Of a DNA stretch of 64,000 nt, positions 51,982 through 59,396 are shown piece after piece. Positions within the stretch are counted from its first letter, which is position 1. Every line of letters starts with the position of its first letter. This DNA comes from Flavobacterium gyeonganense (GTDB lineage Bacteria; Bacteroidota; Bacteroidia; Flavobacteriales; Flavobacteriaceae): NCBI RefSeq assembly GCF_029625295.1, contig NZ_CP121112.1, positions 682,001 to 746,000 of the forward strand, given 5' to 3'. The position numbers and the translations under genes were made by a program. A model generated the notes under the pieces. It saw only the letters and a list, made by a program, of their open reading frames with translations. It was not told the DNA's origin and searched no databases.

Positions 51982-53412
51982 GTGGCCATACAAACAAACT
52001 ACAAAACCGCATTACAAAACAAAATCTTCGATATCATTTCGAAAGCTTCTCAGGAATTAAACGTTGACTCATACGTCATCGGCGGATTTGTTCGTGATTT
52101 GCTTTTAAACCGGGGTTCGAAAAAAGATATTGATGTTGTTGCTGTTGGAAGCGGAATTGAACTTGCTTTAAAGGTTTCTGATTTACTTCCTAAAAAACCA
52201 AAAGTCCAGGTTTTTAAAACTTATGGAACAGCGATGTTACGTTTTGAAGATACTGATATCGAGTTTGTCGGTGCCCGAAAAGAATCTTATACCCGAGACA
52301 GCCGAAATCCAATTGTGGAAAACGGAACTTTGCAAGACGATCAAAATCGCCGCGATTTTACAATCAATGCCCTGGCTTTATCTTTAAACGAAAATAACTT
52401 TGGTGCTCTTTTAGATCCTTTTGACGGTTTAACCGATTTAGAAAACAAAACAATTAAAACGCCTTTAGATCCTGATATTACGTATTCTGATGATCCATTG
52501 CGTATGCTTCGTGCGATTCGTTTTGCTACTCAATTGAATTTCGAAATTGAAGAAAATTCATTGAATGCGATCACAAAAAATGCTGATCGTATTAAAATCA
52601 TTACTGGTGAAAGAATCGTAGATGAACTAAATAAAATTCTTTCTACAGACAAACCTTCAACCGGATTTTTACTTTTATATAAAACCGGGCTTTTAGATTT
52701 AATTTTACCTGAATTGACAGCTTTGAATCAGGTTGAGGAAATTGAAGGTCATACACATAAAAACAATTTTTATCATACGCTTGAAGTCGTTGATAACATT
52801 TGCCCAAATACTGATGATGTCTGGTTAAGATGGGCTGCATTGTTGCATGATATCGGGAAAGCGCCAACAAAACGTTTTAATAAAAAACAAGGCTGGACTT
52901 TTCATGGACACGAATTCTTAGGCGGAAAGATGGCTAAGAAAATCTTCGAACGTTTGCACATGCCTTTAAATCAAAAAATGAAATTCGTTCAGAAAATGGT
53001 CATTATGAGTTCACGTCCGATTGTTCTGGCGCAGGATATTGTAACTGACAGTGCTGTTCGTCGTTTGGTTTTTGATGCGGGTGAAGATGTAGAAGATTTA
53101 ATGATTTTGTGTGAAGCCGATATCACAACCAAGAACCCAGCGAAATTCAAGAAATATCATAAAAACTTTGAAGTTGTCCGCAAGAAAATTGTTGAAGTTG
53201 AAGAACGTGATCACGTTCGTAATTTCCAGCCGCCAATTTCCGGGGAAGAAATTATGGAAATGTTTGATTTGAAACCTTCACGCGAAATTGGAGTCTTGAA
53301 AGAAGCTGTAAAGGAAGCTATTTTAGAAGGTGATATACCAAATGAATATCAGGCAGCTTATGATTTTGTGATTAAACGAGCTGCGAAGTTAAATTTAAAA
53401 CTTAAAAAATAA
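51982..53412 (+). CDS. CCA tRNA nucleotidyltransferase / poly(A) polymerase with HD domain
   Basis: Enzyme of 476 residues from the GTG at 51982 (MAIQTNYKTALQNK). It adds or repairs the 3' CCA of tRNA. The class II nucleotidyltransferase head has GGFVRDLLLNR and DIDVVA (metal-binding Asp pair), then RRDFTINALAL and DPLRMLRAIRFATQLNF. The C-terminal HD domain (about 230-330) has GHTHKNNFYHTLEVVDN and WAALLHDIGKAPTK, for phosphohydrolase or phosphodiesterase activity. The upstream ATG at 51925 lies 2 bp after a -7 box and so is probably not in the mRNA. It ends overlapping the next gene by 1 bp. Confidence 0.9.
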   Translation: MAIQTNYKTALQNKIFDIISKASQELNVDSYVIGGFVRDLLLNRGSKKDIDVVAVGSGIELALKVSDLLPKKPKVQVFKTYGTAMLRFEDTDIEFVGARKESYTRDSRNPIVENGTLQDDQNRRDFTINALALSLNENNFGALLDPFDGLTDLENKTIKTPLDPDITYSDDPLRMLRAIRFATQLNFEIEENSLNAITKNADRIKIITGERIVDELNKILSTDKPSTGFLLLYKTGLLDLILPELTALNQVEEIEGHTHKNNFYHTLEVVDNICPNTDDVWLRWAALLHDIGKAPTKRFNKKQGWTFHGHEFLGGKMAKKIFERLHMPLNQKMKFVQKMVIMSSRPIVLAQDIVTDSAVRRLVFDAGEDVEDLMILCEADITTKNPAKFKKYHKNFEVVRKKIVEVEERDHVRNFQPPISGEEIMEMFDLKPSREIGVLKEAVKEAILEGDIPNEYQAAYDFVIKRAAKLNLKLKK

Positions 53413-53780
53413 TGGATTTTTTAGGTGGAATTTTTATATCTATATTTTTATTGATAATTATTTATTCAAATTTTATCTTTTTAAAAGGATTAAAAAGAAT
53501 TAAAGAAAAACGTTCAAAATACAAAATATTTTTCTTTTTGAGTTCTGTTATTTTTCCATGTTTTGTTGTTTTTATTATTGCTGCTATCTTAACAAGTCCT
53601 GCTCTAATTGAAATGTCAAATTTAAAATTCGATATGAGTAATTACAATTACAGAATTATTTTTGGAATTCTAATTTTCCCTCCAAGCATTTTATTAAATA
53701 TTTATTTCTCGAAATTCTATTTAAAAAGAATATCAACTACAAAAAAAGAAAACGAAATCGAATTAATCGGAACAGAATGA
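53412..53780 (+). CDS. Hypothetical three-helix membrane protein
   Basis: Unrecognised protein of 122 residues. Membrane helices are at about 5-25, 38-62 and 80-100, with a short charged tail (KKENEIELIGTE). It starts in the last base of the CCA-enzyme stop codon and ends with 4 bp shared with the heme A synthase gene (ATGA), so it is translationally coupled to both. It has no motif I can assign. A role in heme-copper oxidase assembly is possible only by position. Confidence 0.65.
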   Translation: MDFLGGIFISIFLLIIIYSNFIFLKGLKRIKEKRSKYKIFFFLSSVIFPCFVVFIIAAILTSPALIEMSNLKFDMSNYNYRIIFGILIFPPSILLNIYFSKFYLKRISTTKKENEIELIGTE

Positions 53781-54802
53781 AAAAAGAAAATAAATCAGTA
53801 ATCATTTGGTTACTATCAGGTTGTGTTTTATTATTTTTAATGGTTGTCGTGGGCGGTATTACACGTTTGACCAATTCAGGTTTATCTATGACCGACTGGC
53901 ATTTGGTAACCGACACTTTTCCGCCTTTAACAGAAGCAAAATGGAATGAAGCTTTTGAACAATACAAGAAATTCCCAGAATATCAAAAAATCAACATTCA
54001 CAACGATTTTCAATTGGCAGATTATAAATTCATTTATTTCTGGGAATGGTTTCACCGCTTCATTGGCCGTATTATTGGTTTGGTTTTTTTTGTTCCTTTT
54101 GTATACTTTTTAATCAAAAAGAAACTAGACACTCCAACCATTAAAAAATGCATTGTTCTTTTGGCAATGGGTGGTTTTCAGGGATTCCTTGGCTGGTTTA
54201 TGGTACGCAGCGGATTAATTGACAATCCGGATGTAAGCCACTTCAGACTTTCACTGCACCTCACTTTCGCCTTTATCACTTTTGCTTACACGCTTTGGGT
54301 AGCGCTTGATCTGATTTATCCGGAAAGAAACATCAATAAAATTCTTCCGCTTCGTAAAATCGCAAGATATGCTTTAGCAGCTTTATTGATACAGATTATT
54401 TATGGTGGATTTGTAGCCGGACTTAACGCCGGATTAATTCACAATCACTGGCCATTAATGAGTGACGGAGAATTTATTCATGAATCGGTTTTTATTGAAC
54501 AGTCTTCTCTAATCAAAAATTTAATTGAAGGAAAAAGCGGTGTTCAGTTTGTACACAGAACTTTTGCGTATGCAGTAGTGGCGATTATTCTTTTTCTGTA
54601 TTTCAAAAGCAAAAAATATTCACTTACCGATACCCAGTCAAAAGGAATTAACATTTTGGTGTTTTTTGTTTTTGTTCAGTTTGCCCTTGGCGTTTTCACT
54701 TTATTGTACAGTGTACCTTTGGCTTTAGGATTAATTCATCAGATTATGGCATTTTTACTTTTGAGTGCGATGACGTATACTTTGCACCGTTTGAGCAAAT
54801 AA
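53777..54802 (+). CDS. ctaA: Heme A synthase (COX15/CtaA family)
   Basis: Inner-membrane enzyme of 341 residues with about eight helices that oxidises the methyl group of heme O to make heme A for cytochrome aa3 oxidases. The Cox15 signature includes VVVGGITRLTNSGLSMTDW (about 21-39), EFKFIYFWEWFHRFIGRIIG-like (YFWEWFHR with heme His), IHNHWPLM, FVHRTFAYAV and LIHQIMAFLL, which carry the other His. Length is as in eukaryotic/alpha-type Cox15. Its product would supply an aa3-type oxidase that lies outside this window. Confidence 0.94.
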   Translation: MKKENKSVIIWLLSGCVLLFLMVVVGGITRLTNSGLSMTDWHLVTDTFPPLTEAKWNEAFEQYKKFPEYQKINIHNDFQLADYKFIYFWEWFHRFIGRIIGLVFFVPFVYFLIKKKLDTPTIKKCIVLLAMGGFQGFLGWFMVRSGLIDNPDVSHFRLSLHLTFAFITFAYTLWVALDLIYPERNINKILPLRKIARYALAALLIQIIYGGFVAGLNAGLIHNHWPLMSDGEFIHESVFIEQSSLIKNLIEGKSGVQFVHRTFAYAVVAIILFLYFKSKKYSLTDTQSKGINILVFFVFVQFALGVFTLLYSVPLALGLIHQIMAFLLLSAMTYTLHRLSK

Positions 54803-54821
54803 AATCATTTTATATAAACAG

Positions 54822-54849
54822 AAAAAGAGTCTAAAATCAGACTCTTTTT
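54822..54849. terminator. Bidirectional terminator between ctaA and the response regulator
   Basis: Arms AAAAAGAGTCT (54822-54832) and AGACTCTTTTT (54839-54849) around a 6-nt loop. The A and T tracts on both sides serve both convergent genes. Confidence 0.9.
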
Positions 54850-54888
54850 TATTTTATTTATATCTTACTTTTCGCATTTCACAAAAAA

Positions 54889-55656
54889 CTATCCTAACCA
54901 ACTCTTAAAATCCTGTACTTTTTCACGGCTAACAATAACCTCATCATCTTTATAAGTTGGCAAAATGATTTTTAAACGGGAATTGGTATATATCTGAATT
55001 TCTTTGATTGCTTTTAACGGTAATATAAATTTTCTGCTTACGCGAAAGAAATCTTTCTTGTTCAGCTCCTGCTCCAGAATTTCTAATGTAGAATCAATTA
55101 AATAATCACGATTATCGTAGGTATGAATGTAAGTACCTTTATTTTCACTAAAAAAACATTCAATTTCATCTTTGGTAATTACCTTTAAATTATGCCCGAT
55201 TTTAACTGTGAACCTTTCTCTGTAAGTTTTTTCAAAAGGGTTTGAAAGCATTTGTCGTATTTGTTCAAAATCAAGCTGTAGATTTTGATTTGCAGTATCC
55301 TGTTTCGGGATTCTGTTTTTGTATTTTGCAACAGCCGTTTCAAGATCATCTTCATCAATTGGTTTTAAAAGATAGTCTATGCTGTTTAGCTTAAAGGCTT
55401 TCAATGCATACTCATCATAAGCAGTTGTAAAAATGATAGCACTTTTTATATCTATTTTTTCAAAAATTTCAAAAGATAAACCATCCGAAAGCTGAATATC
55501 CAAAAAAATCAAATCAGGATGCGCGTTATTGCCAAACCAATCAATAGATTCTTCTACAGAATGCAGCATAGTTTGCACAGCAATTTCTAATTTTTCTAAT
55601 TTTCGTTGTAATAATCTTGCAGCCGGTTTTTCGTCTTCTATAATTAAGGTGGTCAT
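54889..55656 (-). CDS. LytTR family response regulator
   Basis: Response regulator of 255 residues. The receiver domain (1 to about 120) has the phospho-acceptor Asp53 (LIFLDIQLSDG), IIFTTAYDEYA and the Lys of LLKPID. The C-terminal LytTR DNA-binding domain (about 150-252) has FTVKIGHNLKVITKDEIECFFSENKGTYIHT and FFRVSRKFILPLKAI. It ends the cluster led by the 2TM-fused histidine kinase at 56703, its obvious partner, with three 2TM genes in between. Confidence 0.94.
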   Translation of the reverse strand: MTTLIIEDEKPAARLLQRKLEKLEIAVQTMLHSVEESIDWFGNNAHPDLIFLDIQLSDGLSFEIFEKIDIKSAIIFTTAYDEYALKAFKLNSIDYLLKPIDEDDLETAVAKYKNRIPKQDTANQNLQLDFEQIRQMLSNPFEKTYRERFTVKIGHNLKVITKDEIECFFSENKGTYIHTYDNRDYLIDSTLEILEQELNKKDFFRVSRKFILPLKAIKEIQIYTNSRLKIILPTYKDDEVIVSREKVQDFKSWLG

Positions 55657-55704
55657 TTATTAAATTTGAAAAATTAAAATCTGGTTTTGGTTACACTGGT
55701 AAAA

Positions 55705-56073
55705 TTACTCCCATTTATTGGTGTTTTGAGATTCTTTGTTCATGTATTTCTGGATTTTTTTCTGTTCCCACTCTGATCCAAAAAACAAATCAGGCCCGAA
55801 AACGGTGAAAGCGTGAATCAATAAACCAATCCCCCAAAAGAAGGCTGTCGAATACGTATGCCATTCAAATAATCCGCTCTCATCAAATCTGTTTCCAACA
55901 AAATCCCTGTTTATATTTGAAAAAATAATGATTGCATTTACAATTAAATATATTTTTAAGTGCGAATAAAAACCCTTGATTCTTTTTATTTTTTTGTATG
56001 CTCTTTCAAAACTTTCATCATTTTCAAATTCTTGTCCGTACTCTTCGTAAAAGCGTCTTCTACAACGTCCCAT
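55705..56073 (-). CDS. 2TM domain protein (free copy 3)
   Basis: Small membrane protein of 122 residues with a 2TM domain: helices at about 44-62 and 76-95 (HTYSTAFFWGIGLLIHAFTVFGPDLF), preceded by AYKKIKRIKGFYSHLKIYLIVNA and followed by SEWEQKKIQKYM. The same pattern, [AK]xxxVxxxKGFYxxL...WGxGxxxHxxKxF...WEERKI, is found in the kinase C-terminus and the two other copies. Its longer, basic N-terminus (MGRCRRRFYEEYGQEFEND) sets it apart. Functions of 2TM proteins are unknown; here they probably tune the kinase. Confidence 0.86.
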   Translation of the reverse strand: MGRCRRRFYEEYGQEFENDESFERAYKKIKRIKGFYSHLKIYLIVNAIIIFSNINRDFVGNRFDESGLFEWHTYSTAFFWGIGLLIHAFTVFGPDLFFGSEWEQKKIQKYMNKESQNTNKWE

Positions 56074-56092
56074 TTTATTTTGTTTTAAAAAG

Positions 56093-56398
56093 TTATTGCC
56101 ATTTATTTTTGTTCTCTTTTTCTTTCTCCATGATTTCTCTGATTTTCCGTTCTTCCCAGCCTTTTCCTAAAACCGGAAAAACTTCAAAAACTTTTAATCC
56201 GTGAAAAACAACTCCTATTCCCCACCACATCAAAGGCCAGTAAAACCATAAGTGATTTGGTGTTGTATATAAATTAATAAAAATCAATACAATATTAACC
56301 CCAATATAAGAAGTCAAATTACTATAAAACCCTTTAATATTCTCGACTTTCTTTTTAGCCTGGTAATATTTGTCTTCTTCGTTATAATTTATTTCCAT
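56093..56398 (-). CDS. 2TM domain protein (free copy 2)
   Basis: Membrane protein of 101 residues from the ATG at 56398 (MEINYNEEDKYYQ). An ATG at 56410 is also in frame but overlaps the previous gene by 10 bp. The junction before it, stop-TT-ATG-GAA, is the same as that at 56700, a sign of tandem duplication. The domain has KKKVENIKGFYSNLTSYIG, two helices and WWGIGVVFHGLKVF, then GWEERKIREIMEKEKE. Confidence 0.85.
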   Translation of the reverse strand: MEINYNEEDKYYQAKKKVENIKGFYSNLTSYIGVNIVLIFINLYTTPNHLWFYWPLMWWGIGVVFHGLKVFEVFPVLGKGWEERKIREIMEKEKENKNKWQ

Positions 56399-56400
56399 AA

Positions 56401-56700
56401 TTACTCCCATTTTTGTCTATTATTTTCTCTTTCCAAAATATCATCAATTTTTCTTTTCTCCCATTCTTTACTAAAAAAAGGAAAACAATCAAAGGCTTTC
56501 AATCCGTGTAAAACAATTGCAACTCCCCAGCCCAGCAAGGAAAACCAAAAATATAAATAATCTGGTGAAGTTATAAGATTTACAATTATAACAATTGGAT
56601 TACAGAGAAAATATACTGTCAGATGTTCATAAAACTTTCTGATTTTTTTCACTCTTTCCTGAGCCTCATAATAACGTTCTGCATCAGCATACTTTTCCAT
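56401..56700 (-). CDS. 2TM domain protein (free copy 1)
   Basis: Membrane protein of 99 residues with only a 2TM domain: ERVKKIRKFYEHLTVYFLC, two helices (about 27-43 and 52-70), LGWGVAIVLHGLKAFDCF, then EWEKRKIDDILERENNRQKWE. It starts 2 bp after the stop of the kinase gene. It is most like the C-terminal domain of the kinase, including the ending ENN(K/R)Q..W. Confidence 0.87.
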   Translation of the reverse strand: MEKYADAERYYEAQERVKKIRKFYEHLTVYFLCNPIVIIVNLITSPDYLYFWFSLLGWGVAIVLHGLKAFDCFPFFSKEWEKRKIDDILERENNRQKWE

Positions 56701-56702
56701 AA

Positions 56703-58064
56703 TTATTTCCAGGTTTGTTGTTTATTATTCTCCTTTTCCAGAATCTCTCTGATCTTTCTCTCTTCCCAGTCTGAGCTGTAACCAAAAACTTTAAAAGCAT
56801 GCATTACAACTCCAAACCCCCAGCCTAAAGCCGAAAACCAAAACCACTGAAATCCGGGAGAATACCTCAAATTTATAAAGATTAAAAACGGAATCACACA
56901 ACAATACGAAATTACATTTGCGTAAAATCCTTTTAATTCCTCCACTCTTTTTTTAGCTCTGAAATAAGCTTTACTTTCATCGCTATAGTCTGCATTTGTT
57001 TCCATAACTGCTATTTGTTTCGTTAAAATCGGAATCTTAACCGTAAATGTTTTTTCATTTTGTTCAATCAAAACTTTTCTGTTGGTTACAATTCCGTATC
57101 GATTTACAATATTTTGGAGCCCAACTCCCTGCCTGTCCTGTAAAACTTCCTTTTTCTGAAAATCATTTTGAATGGCAAGATAATCTCCGTCTGTAAAAAT
57201 TCTGATATGCAATGGTTTTTGTTCACTTACTACATTATGTTTCACTGTGTTTTCTAATAAAAGCTGCAGCGATAACGGAACCACTTTTGCATCCGGATTG
57301 ATATTCTCTGCTGGCAATTCATAAAACAAACTGTTTTCAAATCGCATCTTCAGGAGGTTCATATAAGTTTTTGCAAACGACAATTCATCTTCAACAGAAA
57401 CCAGTTCTTTATCTTTTTGCTCTAAAACATATCGGTAAATTTTAGATAAAGAAGTGGTAAACCGCTGTGCATTATCTGGGTTTTCTTCAATCAGAGAACT
57501 TAAAACATTGAGACTATTAAAAAGAAAATGCGGATCAATCTGATTTTTTAAACTTTCGAATTTGGCATTTGCCGTTCCTGCGATAATCTTTTGCTGCGTT
57601 ATTTCGAATTTTGATGCCTGTTTCCATTTTACCATAAAGCTTGTGGCTTGAAGAAAAGCCGAAACTCCTAATGATAAAACGATATAAAAAAGATGAACCC
57701 AAAACATTTTTTCGCCAAAAAAGACATCAAGAGTCACGTTTTGCAACACAACAAAAATGAAATAATTAATTCCTAAAACTACTGGAACGGTATAAAGTAT
57801 TGTGACTAAGATGCCATAGTAAACTCTTAAATTTGTTTGCTCCAGCCAGTCCCACTTTTTATCTAAAAGTACACTGATAAAACCGTTGCCAAATCCTAAT
57901 CCGAAAGAATAAACACAACTTACAAAAAAAGTGACAAGAACGTTTTTAACATTTAAATCGGAACCCAGAGAAGCTGAAAATATAATCGCAAAGACCATAG
58001 AAATTTTGAAACAGGTTATTGTTCCACTTTTTAAATCAGCAAATGAACTTCTATGCTCTTTCAT
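56703..58064 (-). CDS. LytS-type sensor histidine kinase fused to a C-terminal 2TM domain
   Basis: Membrane histidine kinase of 453 residues. Four to five membrane helices (about 15-150) lead to the His_kinase domain with the phospho-acceptor His179 (LKNQIDPHFLFNSLNVLSS), the N box LLLENTVKHN and the glycine-rich VGLQNIVNRYG. From about 345 the protein continues as a 2TM domain (METNADYSDESKAYFRAKKRVEEL, then LGWGFGVVMHAFKVF) like the three following genes. The natural partner is the LytTR regulator at 54889. The fusion point (QIAV-METN) looks like the start of a former separate 2TM gene. Confidence 0.9.
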   Translation of the reverse strand: MKEHRSSFADLKSGTITCFKISMVFAIIFSASLGSDLNVKNVLVTFFVSCVYSFGLGFGNGFISVLLDKKWDWLEQTNLRVYYGILVTILYTVPVVLGINYFIFVVLQNVTLDVFFGEKMFWVHLFYIVLSLGVSAFLQATSFMVKWKQASKFEITQQKIIAGTANAKFESLKNQIDPHFLFNSLNVLSSLIEENPDNAQRFTTSLSKIYRYVLEQKDKELVSVEDELSFAKTYMNLLKMRFENSLFYELPAENINPDAKVVPLSLQLLLENTVKHNVVSEQKPLHIRIFTDGDYLAIQNDFQKKEVLQDRQGVGLQNIVNRYGIVTNRKVLIEQNEKTFTVKIPILTKQIAVMETNADYSDESKAYFRAKKRVEELKGFYANVISYCCVIPFLIFINLRYSPGFQWFWFSALGWGFGVVMHAFKVFGYSSDWEERKIREILEKENNKQQTWK

Positions 58065-58092
58065 TTATAAATTCTCTTAAATTATAATAATA

Positions 58093-58716
58093 TTATTTTT
58101 TACAGTTTTTTTGTGCTTCCAAAGCTCTTTCTAATCCCCATTTTGGAGAAAAAGGGGTTTCAGGTTTAAATGTACCAAAAAGTTCGATAGCTTTATCAAC
58201 CTGTACACAAAGTGGTTTTGTATCAACACCAGTCCATTTAGCTCCCCCTAACTGATAATCTGCCTCACCAAATACCGCCCTTGGATTATTAGGATCAATT
58301 GCTTTTGCTTTGGCATAAGCTTCCATCACTTTTGCCGAATATTTCATTCCGTTTGTCATTGGGTCAGCGACAACATATCCTGTATAAATCAAAGCCTGCA
58401 AAACATATAACTCGGCATTGTTCTGATCTTTTATGATTTCCTTATCCAAAGCATCTTGTGCCTTTGTCAGTAACAAATCGATCTTTGTTTTATCTTTTTC
58501 AGTAAAAACAGATGTGGTATTGATTAATGCAACATAATAATTTGGAAGATAGCTGGTTTTTTCTGCTGCTGCAATTCTTTCAAACATTGCTGAAGCTTCG
58601 TCGTTTTTTCCTTCTTTCCAAAGTCCGAAAGCCTTCTCCATTCCTTTTTCAAATTGTGTCTGAGCTGAAGCTATTACCACTACAAATAGTGTGATTAATG
58701 TGATGATCTTTTTCAT
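58093..58716 (-). CDS. Secreted TPR-like protein of unknown function
   Basis: Periplasmic protein of 207 residues with signal peptide MKKIITLITLFVVVIASA-Q. The body is helical with TPR character: GLWKEGKNDEASAMFERIAAAE, LPNYYVALINT, and AYAKAKAIDPNNPRAVFGEADYQLG. A C-terminal pair of cysteines (LCVQVDK and NCKK) is unusual. It is placed 28 bp upstream of the kinase gene and 37 bp downstream of the DUF2141 gene, so it is part of the receptor-to-LytTR cluster. Confidence 0.8.
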   Translation of the reverse strand: MKKIITLITLFVVVIASAQTQFEKGMEKAFGLWKEGKNDEASAMFERIAAAEKTSYLPNYYVALINTTSVFTEKDKTKIDLLLTKAQDALDKEIIKDQNNAELYVLQALIYTGYVVADPMTNGMKYSAKVMEAYAKAKAIDPNNPRAVFGEADYQLGGAKWTGVDTKPLCVQVDKAIELFGTFKPETPFSPKWGLERALEAQKNCKK

Positions 58717-58753
58717 TTTATAAGTTATTTAATGGTTTAACAGGATTAGTTTT

Positions 58754-59161
58754 TTATAATGTAATTTCAATTTTAGAGTCTTTACCAACAGTAAATTTAG
58801 CATCTGCATAGGAAGGTGGCCCCATAAATCCTTTCGCATTGTTTGAAGCTGCGTAATCTTCAGATGGGATTCCCATTGCGTTTCTGTCAAGTTTCCCATT
58901 ATTATTTTCATCGTGATAAGTAGAAATCGCATATTCGCCAGCAGGAAGATTATTAAATATTACAACTGCTTTGTTATTTTTAATTTCAGAAGCAAGGCTC
59001 TTGTAAGTTGTTTTAAGAAAAGTTCCTTCTGAATTATATAATCCAACTTTAACAGCTCCCGTATTGTTTTTTACACCTGAAACAGTAACAGTTAATTTTA
59101 CATTTTGAGCAGACATTAAGCTGCATATAAACAAGATAGTAAGGGTAATAATTTTGGTCAT
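58754..59161 (-). CDS. Secreted DUF2141 family protein
   Basis: Periplasmic or exported beta-sandwich protein of 135 residues. A signal peptide ends at LMSA-QN (about residue 18). DUF2141 features are LTVTVSGVKNNTGAVKVGLYNSEGTF, FNNLPAGEYAISTYHDENNNGKLDRNAMGIPSEDYAASNNAKG (given here as YHDENNNGKLD then GIPSEDYAASN) and the final FTVGKDSKIEITL. The function is unknown. It follows the TonB receptor gene by 235 bp in the same orientation. Confidence 0.88.
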   Translation of the reverse strand: MTKIITLTILFICSLMSAQNVKLTVTVSGVKNNTGAVKVGLYNSEGTFLKTTYKSLASEIKNNKAVVIFNNLPAGEYAISTYHDENNNGKLDRNAMGIPSEDYAASNNAKGFMGPPSYADAKFTVGKDSKIEITL

Positions 59162-59396
59162 GATTTCTTTTTTTAAGTTTCTGATTTACTAAGGTTCTGC
59201 GATTTTATTTTTTTATTGATGATTAAAACTCTGGTTATTAATTTATACTTCAAAAGTATGCTGGTTTTTAGTCTTATTAAATTAAATGATACTGAGTTGT
59301 TGATTTTGGTTACTGAATTGTTTTTTTAAGATGCTAAGTTTCTGAGGAACTAAGTTTTTTCTCTTAGCAGCTGAGTATTTATTGTCTGAAAACCTC

